Source: Agromyces sp.
Lineage (GTDB): Bacteria > Actinomycetota > Actinomycetes > Actinomycetales > Microbacteriaceae
Direction: 5' to 3'
Assembly (NCBI GenBank): GCA_031178025.1
Contig: JAPSJU010000052.1
Span: forward strand, 1 to 11,322
DNA length: 11,322 bases
Shown here: piece by piece, positions 6,439 through 11,322 of the stretch
How positions within the stretch are numbered: the stretch's first letter is position 1
Layout: each line of letters begins with the position of its first letter
Notes under the pieces: model-generated
Told to the model about the DNA's origin: nothing
Databases searched by the model: none
The model's input: only the letters and a program-made list of their open reading frames with translations
Position numbers and translations under genes: made by a program

Positions 6439-7528
6439 GGACCGGCACCCGGGACGGCTGCGGGTCGGCGTCATCCGGCTCCGCCTCCCCGACGGCGACG
6501 TTCGGCCGCCCGCCGTCCCCGGATCGGACGTGGCCGGCGATCGACAGCAGGATGCCTCCGCCCGCCCACGAGGCGAGGACGAGCCACGGGAAGCTCGTGT
6601 CGGCAGCGGGGAAGTACGAGAGCTCGCGCATGAGGGTCGCCGCAGCGCCGGGCGGGAACCATTGCCCGATCTCGCCCCAGGGCACCGGCAGCATCTCCTT
6701 CGGCAGCGCCGCGCCTGAGATCGGGTTGGCGATGAGGAGCATGATCACAGGCCCGACGGCGATGCCGGCACGGCCGACCAGGGCGACGGCGCCCGTGATC
6801 GGAGCGGCGATCGCGGCGAGCGCGAGGGCGATGCCCCCGGCGTTCAGCCAGTAGTCGCCCTGCAGCGAGCCGAACCAGCCCTGCAGGATGCCCGCGAGGG
6901 CGAGGCCGCCGACGGACGAGGAGACGATCAGGGCGATCAGCCGGCGGTTCGCGCCGATGACGGAGAGCGAGATCGCGATGCCACCGAGCATCCCTCCGAG
7001 GACGATGGGGAACAGCGCCGCCGTGAGGCCGGTGCCACGCGGATCCGTCTCGGCGAGCGGGACGACGTCGACGACGTCGACCTCGATGCGAGGCGGAGCC
7101 GTCGGCGCTCCGGCCGCCTGCGCCGCGGCGGCCGCTCGGGCGTTGACGCCCTCCTCGAGCTGCGTGGCGACGGTGCCGAGCAGTTGCGCGACGGGCGGGC
7201 TCGACGCCGAGGAGGTGAGTACTTCGGGGTGCTCGCCGAGCACGATGGCGCCGTACGCGGTGCGCGTTCGGATGGCCTCGACGGCGGCATCCCGGTGCTC
7301 GACCTCCGTGAACGCGATCACGCCGGGCGACTGCTCGTCGACGGTGCGCTCGACGGCGGCCACGGCGTCGGCGGGCCCGGTGATCGCGACGGGAAGATCG
7401 TCGGGCGCGGCCGTGACGGCCGGCCACGAGAACGCGAGCACGAGCGTGGAGACGACCGCCGCGAGCGCGAGGGCGAGCCCGAGCAGTCTCAGTACGGGAG
7501 TCGGCGCGGTGGTGGGTGTCGGTGTCAT
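6428..7528 (-). CDS. ABC-2/YhgE-like membrane protein, probable TetR-controlled efflux component
   Basis: A 366-residue membrane protein. TM1 is at about 12-34. An extracytoplasmic domain follows (about 40-165) containing DLPVAITGPADA and AAVEAIRTRTAYGAIVL, then five helices at about 167-190, 197-219, 228-251, 255-272 and 313-333, and a charged cytoplasmic tail. One helix, a large outside loop and then a five-helix block is the plan of ABC-2-type permeases and of YhgE/DUF3533-like proteins, many of which sit beside TetR regulators and act in drug or lipid export. No ATPase is encoded next to it, so either it works with a distant ATPase or it belongs to the ATPase-free YhgE-like group. ATG 7528 has a perfect GGAGGAG site at 7531-7537; the open frame continues upstream but is antisense to tetR. 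Function is inferred. Confidence 0.8.
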   Translation of the reverse strand: MTPTPTTAPTPVLRLLGLALALAAVVSTLVLAFSWPAVTAAPDDLPVAITGPADAVAAVERTVDEQSPGVIAFTEVEHRDAAVEAIRTRTAYGAIVLGEHPEVLTSSASSPPVAQLLGTVATQLEEGVNARAAAAAQAAGAPTAPPRIEVDVVDVVPLAETDPRGTGLTAALFPIVLGGMLGGIAISLSVIGANRRLIALIVSSSVGGLALAGILQGWFGSLQGDYWLNAGGIALALAAIAAPITGAVALVGRAGIAVGPVIMLLIANPISGAALPKEMLPVPWGEIGQWFPPGAAATLMRELSYFPAADTSFPWLVLASWAGGGILLSIAGHVRSGDGGRPNVAVGEAEPDDADPQPSRVPVLSR

Positions 7529-7546
7529 GGCTCCTCCAAAAAAAGC

Positions 7547-7558
7547 GAATGTTCGTTC
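7547..7558. promoter_or_regulatory. TetR operator 1 (membrane-gene side)
   Basis: GAATGTTCGTTC is an imperfect palindrome (half-site GAACG/GAATG) at the predicted transcription start of the membrane gene. It matches operator 2 in inverted orientation, 47 bp centre to centre. TetR-family operators often have GAACG-NN-CGTTC form. Confidence 0.6.
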
Positions 7559-7564
7559 TTTATT

Positions 7565-7593
7565 AGAATGCAGGCCGCCGTCTATGCTGTCAA
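7565..7593 (-). promoter_or_regulatory. promoter of the membrane-protein gene
   Basis: On the minus strand a perfect TTGACA -35 (7588-7593) is followed after 17 bases by CATTCT (7565-7570), a fair -10. Transcription would start near 7558, inside operator 1, with a leader of about 30 bases including a 7-base T-run (7538-7544) and the ribosome site. Confidence 0.5.
7583..7588 (+). promoter_or_regulatory. -10 box of the tetR promoter
   Basis: TATGCT fits TANNNT; a weak TTATTA lies 17 bases upstream (7560-7565). Transcription would start near 7595, within operator 2. The box touches the -35 of the opposing promoter at base 7588. Confidence 0.45.
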
Positions 7594-7605
7594 GAACGAT
7601 CATTC
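7594..7605. promoter_or_regulatory. TetR operator 2 (tetR side)
   Basis: GAACGATCATTC, a palindrome apart from one mismatched base pair (GAAxGATCxTTC), overlaps the predicted tetR start site and abuts the -35 of the membrane gene. It is the inverted partner of operator 1; flanking AACG/TTCTT bases are shared too. Confidence 0.6.
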
Positions 7606-7627
7606 GTTTTGTCGGGAGGGGGCGCGG

Positions 7628-8218
7628 ATGCCGCGGGTCACGGAGGCGTATCGGGTGGCGCGCCGCGATGAGATCATCACCGCCGCCCTCAACTGCTTCG
7701 CCGCGAAGGGGTACCAGCGCACCTCGATGGCCGACATCATCGAGGAGTCCGGGCTCTCGGCGGGCGCGATCTACGGACACTTCGCGGGGAAGAAGGAGTT
7801 GTTCGCCGCCGTCGCCGGCCGCGTGCTCGACTCCCGCCTCGGCGGCATCGCCTCGCACGCCGGCACGAGGGAGCCGCTCGCGCCGGGCGAGATCATGGCG
7901 ACCCTGCTCGACGGCATCCGCCGCGAACCGTTCGCGAACGTCCTCGTCCTGCTCTGGGGCGAAGCCGTCGTCGATCCCGAGATCCGCTCGCTCGTGCAGA
8001 CGGTGATCGCACGCGTTCGCGCCACCATCACCGCGGCGCTCACCGCGTGGGCCTCGGCGGTGCCGGGTCGCGTCGAGGGCGATCCCGCCGAGTGGGCCGC
8101 GCGCATGATGCCGGTCGTCGTCGCGATGGGTCCGGGATTCCTCGTCCAGCGCATGCTCATCGACGACTTCGACGAGGAGGGCTACCTCAGCGCGCTCAAG
8201 GACGCGTTCCCCCACTGA
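7628..8218 (+). CDS. TetR-family transcriptional repressor
   Basis: A 196-residue DNA-binding repressor. The N-terminal TetR helix-turn-helix spans about 12-58: DEIITAALNCFAAKGYQRTS (14-33), then MADIIEESGLSAGAIYGHF (34-52) and GKKELFAAV (54-62). The C-terminal ligand domain (about 80-196) is divergent, as is usual, so the inducer cannot be read. The start is set by GGGAGGG at 7614-7620 before ATG 7628; the frame is open further upstream but runs antisense through the membrane gene. It is transcribed divergently from that gene, and two matching palindromes lie in the shared control region, so it very likely represses both itself and the neighbour until a toxic or lipid-like ligand binds. Confidence 0.93.
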   Translation: MPRVTEAYRVARRDEIITAALNCFAAKGYQRTSMADIIEESGLSAGAIYGHFAGKKELFAAVAGRVLDSRLGGIASHAGTREPLAPGEIMATLLDGIRREPFANVLVLLWGEAVVDPEIRSLVQTVIARVRATITAALTAWASAVPGRVEGDPAEWAARMMPVVVAMGPGFLVQRMLIDDFDEEGYLSALKDAFPH

Positions 8219-8236
8219 CCGGCCACCGCGTACCGA

Positions 8237-8254
8237 CCACCGGCCCGCCGGCGG
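8237..8254. terminator. weak candidate bidirectional terminator between tetR and nagB
   Basis: The 49-base gap between convergent tetR and nagB holds a compact GC hairpin: CCxCCGGC (8237-8244) against GCCGGxGG (8247-8254), containing the palindrome CCGCCGGCGG (8245-8254). The loop is very tight and there is no T-run. Confidence 0.3.
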
Positions 8255-8267
8255 CTGGCGGATCGGG

Positions 8268-9053
8268 TCAGATGCCCTGCCAGGCGGGCTTGTTCGCCCA
8301 TGCGTGCCGGTAGTAGGCGACGTTCGCCAGTTCCGACGCCGCCGCCTCATCGACGACGACCGTGGTGTGCGGGTGCAGCTGGATGGCGGAGCCCGGCTGG
8401 TTCGCCGAGACCGGACCCTCCACCGCAGCGGCGACCGCGTGCGCCTTGGCCTCCCCGAACGCGAGGAGCACGAGGTGGCGCGCCCGCAGGATGGTGCCGA
8501 TCCCCTGCGTGATGCAGTGCATCGGCACGTCGTCGGGCGAGTCGAAGAAGCGCGCATTGTCGTGCCGCGTCGGCTCGGTCAGCGTCTTCACGCGCGTGAG
8601 CGACGCGAGTGAGGAGCCCGGTTCGTTGAACCCGATGTGGCCGGTGCGGCCGATGCCGAGGATCTGCAGGTCCACCCCGCCCGCCGCCGTGATCGCCGTC
8701 TCGTAGTCGGCGCCGGCATGCTCGATGGTGGCGGGGTCGCCGTTCGGCACCCGCACGAGCTCCGGGGTGAGCCCCAGCGGCTCCACCACCTCGCGGGTGA
8801 TGACCGCCCGGTAGCTCTCGGGGTGCCCCTGCGGGAGGCCGACGTACTCGTCGAGCGCGAAGCCACGCACGCCGCGCACGTCGATCGCTCCGTCGGCGAT
8901 GCGCTGGGCCAGGGCCCGGTAGCTCGCGAGCGGGGTCGAGCCCGTGGCGAGCCCGAGCACGGCGTCGGGCTTGGAGCGGATGAGGGAGACGATCGCGTCG
9001 GCGACCAGTGCGCCGGCGGCATCCTCGCCCTCGACGATCACGACTTCTGCCAT
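8268..9053 (-). CDS. nagB: glucosamine-6-phosphate deaminase
   Basis: A 261-residue cytoplasmic enzyme that converts glucosamine-6-phosphate to fructose-6-phosphate and ammonia, the step after NagA. Motifs: GLATGSTPLASY (34-45, phosphate loop), FALDEYVGL (65-73) with the catalytic-base Asp68, LGIGRTGHIGFNEPGSS (132-148) with ring-opening His139 and Glu144, and TRHDNARFF (162-170). Length matches the E. coli enzyme (266). The residue equivalent to E. coli Asp141 is Thr137 here; Gram-positive enzymes often have Asn at this place, so activity is probably retained. ATG 9053 has AGGAG at 9061-9065 with 7-base spacing. The gene lies downstream of, and parallel to, the sugar ABC permeases, separated by 206 bases, so it may be co-transcribed or use its own promoter. 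Confidence 0.95.
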   Translation of the reverse strand: MAEVVIVEGEDAAGALVADAIVSLIRSKPDAVLGLATGSTPLASYRALAQRIADGAIDVRGVRGFALDEYVGLPQGHPESYRAVITREVVEPLGLTPELVRVPNGDPATIEHAGADYETAITAAGGVDLQILGIGRTGHIGFNEPGSSLASLTRVKTLTEPTRHDNARFFDSPDDVPMHCITQGIGTILRARHLVLLAFGEAKAHAVAAAVEGPVSANQPGSAIQLHPHTTVVVDEAAASELANVAYYRHAWANKPAWQGI

Positions 9054-9166
9054 TGGTGTGCTCCTACGAGGCCGGCGCCGGGCGCGGCTGCCGGGAAGGC
9101 GAGGGAATGGCTGCACGCCCGCGTGATGGAGCGATGCAGGGAGCCGTCCAGGCGGCCCACTCGTTC

Positions 9167-9172
9167 AGGATA
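9167..9172 (-). promoter_or_regulatory. candidate -10 box for nagB
   Basis: On the minus strand TATCCT fits TANNNT, with transcription starting near 9160 and a leader of about 107 bases before nagB. No -35 consensus and no DasR- or NagR-like operator is recognisable nearby. Confidence 0.3.
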
Positions 9173-9206
9173 CGGTGCGTGCCGTGCAGGATCGGGCGCC
9201 GTGCCC

Positions 9207-9247
9207 GGCGAGCCCCGCGCCCAGCGCGCGTCGAACCCGCACTCGCC
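9207..9247 (-). terminator. candidate terminator after the ABC permeases
   Basis: Nested stem: GGCGAG (9207-9212) pairs with CTCGCC (9242-9247), and inside it CGCGC (9216-9220) pairs with GCGCG (9224-9228) around a 3-base loop. A further CGGGC/GCCCG hairpin lies at 9193-9207. It begins 12 bases after the permease stop. There is no T-run, so partial read-through to nagB is possible. Confidence 0.35.
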
Positions 9248-9259
9248 AGGGGCACGCAC

Positions 9260-10186
9260 TCATCCCTTGACGGCTCCGCTCACGAGTCCCGACGTCATCC
9301 GGCCCTGCACGATGAGGAAGAAGACGATGACGGGAATGGCCATGAGCGTCGAGCCCGCCATGATGCCGGCCCAGTTCGTCGTGCCGTTCGCGACCAGGAA
9401 CGTGCGCAACCAGACGGGCAGGGTCATCGACTCGGGGCGGGCGTTCAGCACGAGCGCCATCACGAACTCGTTCCACGCCTGGAGGAAGCCGAACACGCCG
9501 GTCGCGATGAGCCCCGGGGCGAGCAATGGGAAGGTCACCCGCCAGAAGGCGGAGGACCTCGAGCATCCGTCGATCATCGCCGCCTCCTCGAGTTCGATCG
9601 GCACGCCGTTCACGAATCCGCGGAGCGTCCAGATCGTGAACGGCAGCACGGTCGCGACGTACACGATGGTGAGGCCCGCGATCGTGTTCAGGAGGTGCCA
9701 GCCGTCGATGACCCGGAACACCGAGACGATCATCGCCTCGCCGGGGATCATCTGCACGACGAGGATCGTGATGATGAAGGTGCGTCGGCTCGCGAACCGG
9801 AACCTCGTCACGGCGACGGCGGCCAGGAACGCGAAGGCCAGGGCGATGACGACGGTGAGGAGGGTGACGACGAGACTGTTGCCGAGCGCAGGGAAGAACG
9901 GGGTGCGCCCCGGGTCGAAGAGCACCGTCTCGTAGTTGCGGAGCGTGAGGTTGTCCGGCCAGAAGTGCAGTTCGGACCCGCGGATCTCGTTGTTCGGCTG
10001 GAAGGAGGTGTTGACCATCCAGTAGACGGGGAAGACGAAGAGCGCGAACAGCGCGACCGAGAGCATGCTCAGGAGCCACGTGGTGAGGCGACGACGGCCG
10101 CCTCCGGTGCGCCGCCTGCGGCCGGGCTGCTTCTCGGCGGCGGAGCGCCCGTCGACGCTCGGGCCGGGGGCGATGAGTGCCGTCAC
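9260..10186 (-). CDS. carbohydrate ABC transporter permease, MalG type (CUT1)
   Basis: A 308-residue inner-membrane permease, second of the pair. After an Arg-rich cytoplasmic N-terminus (about 12-35) come six predicted helices, at about 36-58, 103-127, 137-158, 166-189, 223-247 and 274-294. The cytoplasmic EAA loop reads ELEEAAMIDGCSRSSAFWRV with Pro220 following (EAA at 201-203, Gly207), the docking site for the ATPase. The C-terminal GLVSGAVKG is typical of MalG-like permeases. The GTG start at 10186 overlaps the upstream permease stop (GTGA, 10183-10186) and follows GGAGGAGGAG, so I prefer it to the longer open frame, which is antisense noise. Substrate is not readable from the permease; nagB nearby suggests an amino sugar or chitooligosaccharide. 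Confidence 0.93.
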   Translation of the reverse strand: MTALIAPGPSVDGRSAAEKQPGRRRRTGGGRRRLTTWLLSMLSVALFALFVFPVYWMVNTSFQPNNEIRGSELHFWPDNLTLRNYETVLFDPGRTPFFPALGNSLVVTLLTVVIALAFAFLAAVAVTRFRFASRRTFIITILVVQMIPGEAMIVSVFRVIDGWHLLNTIAGLTIVYVATVLPFTIWTLRGFVNGVPIELEEAAMIDGCSRSSAFWRVTFPLLAPGLIATGVFGFLQAWNEFVMALVLNARPESMTLPVWLRTFLVANGTTNWAGIMAGSTLMAIPVIVFFLIVQGRMTSGLVSGAVKG

Positions 10187-11172
10187 AGCTCCTCCTCCCT
10201 GGTGACCTGCCGCACGTACGAGATCGAGATCGACATGAGCAGCACCGCGGTGATCACGGCGATCGCGCCGCCGTGGCCGAAATCGCCTCCCGCGATCGAG
10301 GTCTGGTAGATGTACACGCCCAGGGTGTTCGTGAGGGCGCGGATGCCGCCGATGTCCTGGAGCGCGAAGATCTGCGTGAACACCTTCAGGTCCCAGATGA
10401 TCTGCAGGATCGCGGTGATGAGGAAGATGGGCTTCAGGAACGGGAACACGACCAGCCGGAACCGCGTGATCCCGCCCGCCCCGTCGAGTTGCGCCGCCTC
10501 GAGCACCTCCTCGGGCACCTGGGTGAGCCCGGCGTACAGGGTGAACGCCACGAACGGGATGGCGCCCCACACGATGATGACGCCCGCGACGAGGAAGAAG
10601 CTCAACGGCTCGATGAGCCACGAGTGCTGGACGTACTCGTCGAGCCCGAAGGCGTTCACCAGCACGTGGTTGACGACGCCGTAGTCGGTGTCGAACATCC
10701 AGCCCCACACGACGGTCGAGGTGAGGGGCGGCATCGCCCACGCCAGCAGCATCCCGATCGTGAGCAGGAGCCGGAACCCCCTGTTCAGTCGGGTCATCAT
10801 GACGGCGATGAGGGTGCCGAGCACCATCGTGGTGATCACGCACACGCCGGCGAAGAGCACGGTTCGCACGAGGACGGACCAGAACACCGGGTCGGAGAGC
10901 ACATCGGCGTAGTTGCCGAACCAGACCCATTCGGGCGGGGCTCCGAAGACCTGCGCGCGGCCGAACTCCTGGAAGGAGGTGACGAGCAACTGGACGAGCG
11001 GCCAGCCGACGATGAGCGTCAGCACGATGAGCGCCGGGGTGAGCAGCGCGTACGGGGTGGGTCGGCCGCGGCGTCGCCGTGGCCGTGGGGGTCTGCTCGG
11101 CGGAGCGCCGGCGGGGTGTCCGCCGAGGGCGTCACCCGGTGCGGCACCGACTCGGCGGTCGACCGTGGTCAT
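10183..11172 (-). CDS. carbohydrate ABC transporter permease, MalF type (CUT1)
   Basis: A 329-residue inner-membrane permease, first of the pair. A Pro/Arg-rich cytoplasmic N-terminus (about 20-40) precedes six predicted helices, at about 42-66, 100-126, 134-159, 191-213, 246-262 and 300-320. The EAA loop is VPEEVLEAAQLDGAGGITRF with Pro244 downstream (EAA at 225-227, Gly231). ATG 11172 has an AGGAGT site at 11178-11183 with 5-base spacing. It is preceded by the solute-binding protein gene and followed with a 4-base overlap by the MalG-type permease, the standard CUT1 order. No ATP-binding subunit is present in the window; such systems in actinobacteria commonly use a shared MsiK-type ATPase. 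Confidence 0.94.
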   Translation of the reverse strand: MTTVDRRVGAAPGDALGGHPAGAPPSRPPRPRRRRGRPTPYALLTPALIVLTLIVGWPLVQLLVTSFQEFGRAQVFGAPPEWVWFGNYADVLSDPVFWSVLVRTVLFAGVCVITTMVLGTLIAVMMTRLNRGFRLLLTIGMLLAWAMPPLTSTVVWGWMFDTDYGVVNHVLVNAFGLDEYVQHSWLIEPLSFFLVAGVIIVWGAIPFVAFTLYAGLTQVPEEVLEAAQLDGAGGITRFRLVVFPFLKPIFLITAILQIIWDLKVFTQIFALQDIGGIRALTNTLGVYIYQTSIAGGDFGHGGAIAVITAVLLMSISISYVRQVTREEEL

Positions 11173-11192
11173 CTGGTACTCCTGTCGGGGCG

Positions 11193-11251
11193 GGAGGCCG
11201 GGAGGCCTCCGGGAGGGGAGGCGAGCCTCGGCCCGCCTCCCGTCCCGGAGG
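11193..11251 (-). promoter_or_regulatory. competing hairpins between solute-binding protein and permease genes
   Basis: A large stem pairs 11206-11223 with 11234-11251 (17 of 18 pairs, 10-base loop). An alternative 7-bp stem, 11193-11199 with 11204-11210 (4-base loop), shares bases 11206-11210 with the first, so only one can form fully. GGGAGGCC is repeated in tandem at 11192-11207. The structure sits just before the permease ribosome site and could terminate, or protect the upstream mRNA, so that more binding protein than permease is made. Confidence 0.55.
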
Positions 11252-11261
11252 GCGGATCCGG

Positions 11262-11322
11262 TCAGCCGTTGAGGATCGCCTCGATCTCGTCGTCCGCCGT
11301 CGCGGCGAGCGCTGCGACGTCA
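11262..11322 (-). CDS. C-terminus of sugar ABC solute-binding protein (partial)
   Basis: Only the last 19 residues are inside the window (DVAALAATADDEIEAILNG, then TGA at 11262-11264). The Ala-rich helical ending with an acidic stretch and a final LNG is typical of CUT1 extracellular substrate-binding proteins, whose last helix often ends this way, and the position directly before a MalF/MalG permease pair is the expected one. The signal peptide and ligand domains lie outside the window, so the sugar cannot be assigned. The tail alone would not identify it; the call leans on gene order. Confidence 0.7.
   Translation of the reverse strand, partial: DVAALAATADDEIEAILNG

Noticed and set aside
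7184..7627. Upstream extension of the tetR frame
   Set aside because: Antisense to the membrane gene and low in family character; the TetR domain starts just after ATG 7628, which has a strong ribosome site.
7529..8557. N-terminal extension of the ABC-2-like protein back to 8557
   Set aside because: The extension is antisense to tetR and Arg/Ser-rich, while ATG 7528 has a perfect GGAGGAG ribosome site and begins with a normal first helix.
9072..9081. CCGGCGCCGG palindrome near the nagB ribosome site as an operator
   Set aside because: A GC-only palindrome of this length is expected by chance in such DNA, and it has no partner site.
8637..10309. Long + strand open frames (432 and 433 codons) across nagB and the permeases
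   Set aside because: They are antisense to well-supported genes, with composition dictated by those genes' codons, no ribosome sites and no recognisable domains. GC-rich DNA leaves such frames open.
1..11322. Mobile elements, CRISPR arrays, tRNA/rRNA genes, attachment sites
   Set aside because: No spaced direct repeats, transposase or integrase motifs, or tRNA-like cloverleaf were seen on either strand.

Overview
The window is very GC-rich actinobacterial chromosome. GTG starts, four-base start/stop overlaps, TANNNT -10 boxes lying almost on start codons, and frequent GGATGCC words point to the family Microbacteriaceae (Agromyces, Microbacterium or a relative). That placement is inferred from sequence style, not from a marker gene. 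There is no rRNA, tRNA, CRISPR, transposase or phage gene, and composition looks uniform except in one AT-rich regulatory patch at about 7538-7610.

Layout. (1) Bases 1-2928, + strand: the 3' end of an unidentified gene, a class II ketose-bisphosphate aldolase of GatY/KbaY type, a DeoR-family sugar-phosphate repressor, and N-acetylhexosamine-6-phosphate deacetylase (nagA). They are packed without gaps as one operon, closed by a strong hairpin at 2941-2987. The mix resembles N-acetylgalactosamine (aga-type) or general amino-sugar catabolism. (2) 3215-5062, +: a one-polypeptide ECF sigma factor joined to an anti-sigma-type zinc motif, membrane segments, an Ala/Pro-rich stalk and Ig-like domains. 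This is the most unusual gene here. (3) 5109-6438, +: purU (formyltetrahydrofolate deformylase) and a small YrdB/DUF2568-type membrane protein, each with a TANNNT box that predicts a leaderless or nearly leaderless mRNA. (4) 6428-8218: a divergent pair, with an ABC-2/YhgE-like six-TM membrane protein on - and a TetR regulator on +. Two matching 12-bp operators lie in their shared promoter. (5) 8268-11322, -: the 3' end of a solute-binding protein, two CUT1 sugar ABC permeases, and nagB (glucosamine-6-phosphate deaminase) downstream in the same direction.

How they fit together: the ABC transporter probably imports a sugar, and nagB placed behind it suggests an amino sugar or chitin-derived oligosaccharide. 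Deacetylation by NagA and deamination by NagB would give fructose-6-phosphate. The aldolase would serve a tagatose- or fructose-bisphosphate branch. No transporter ATPase is seen; CUT1 systems of actinobacteria often share one encoded elsewhere. The sigma, purU, YrdB and TetR blocks between the two sugar clusters show no clear metabolic link to them.

No gene-free stretch exceeds 300 bases. The longest gaps are 2929-3214, 9054-9259, 7529-7627, 5979-6069 and 11173-11261; their contents are listed as features.
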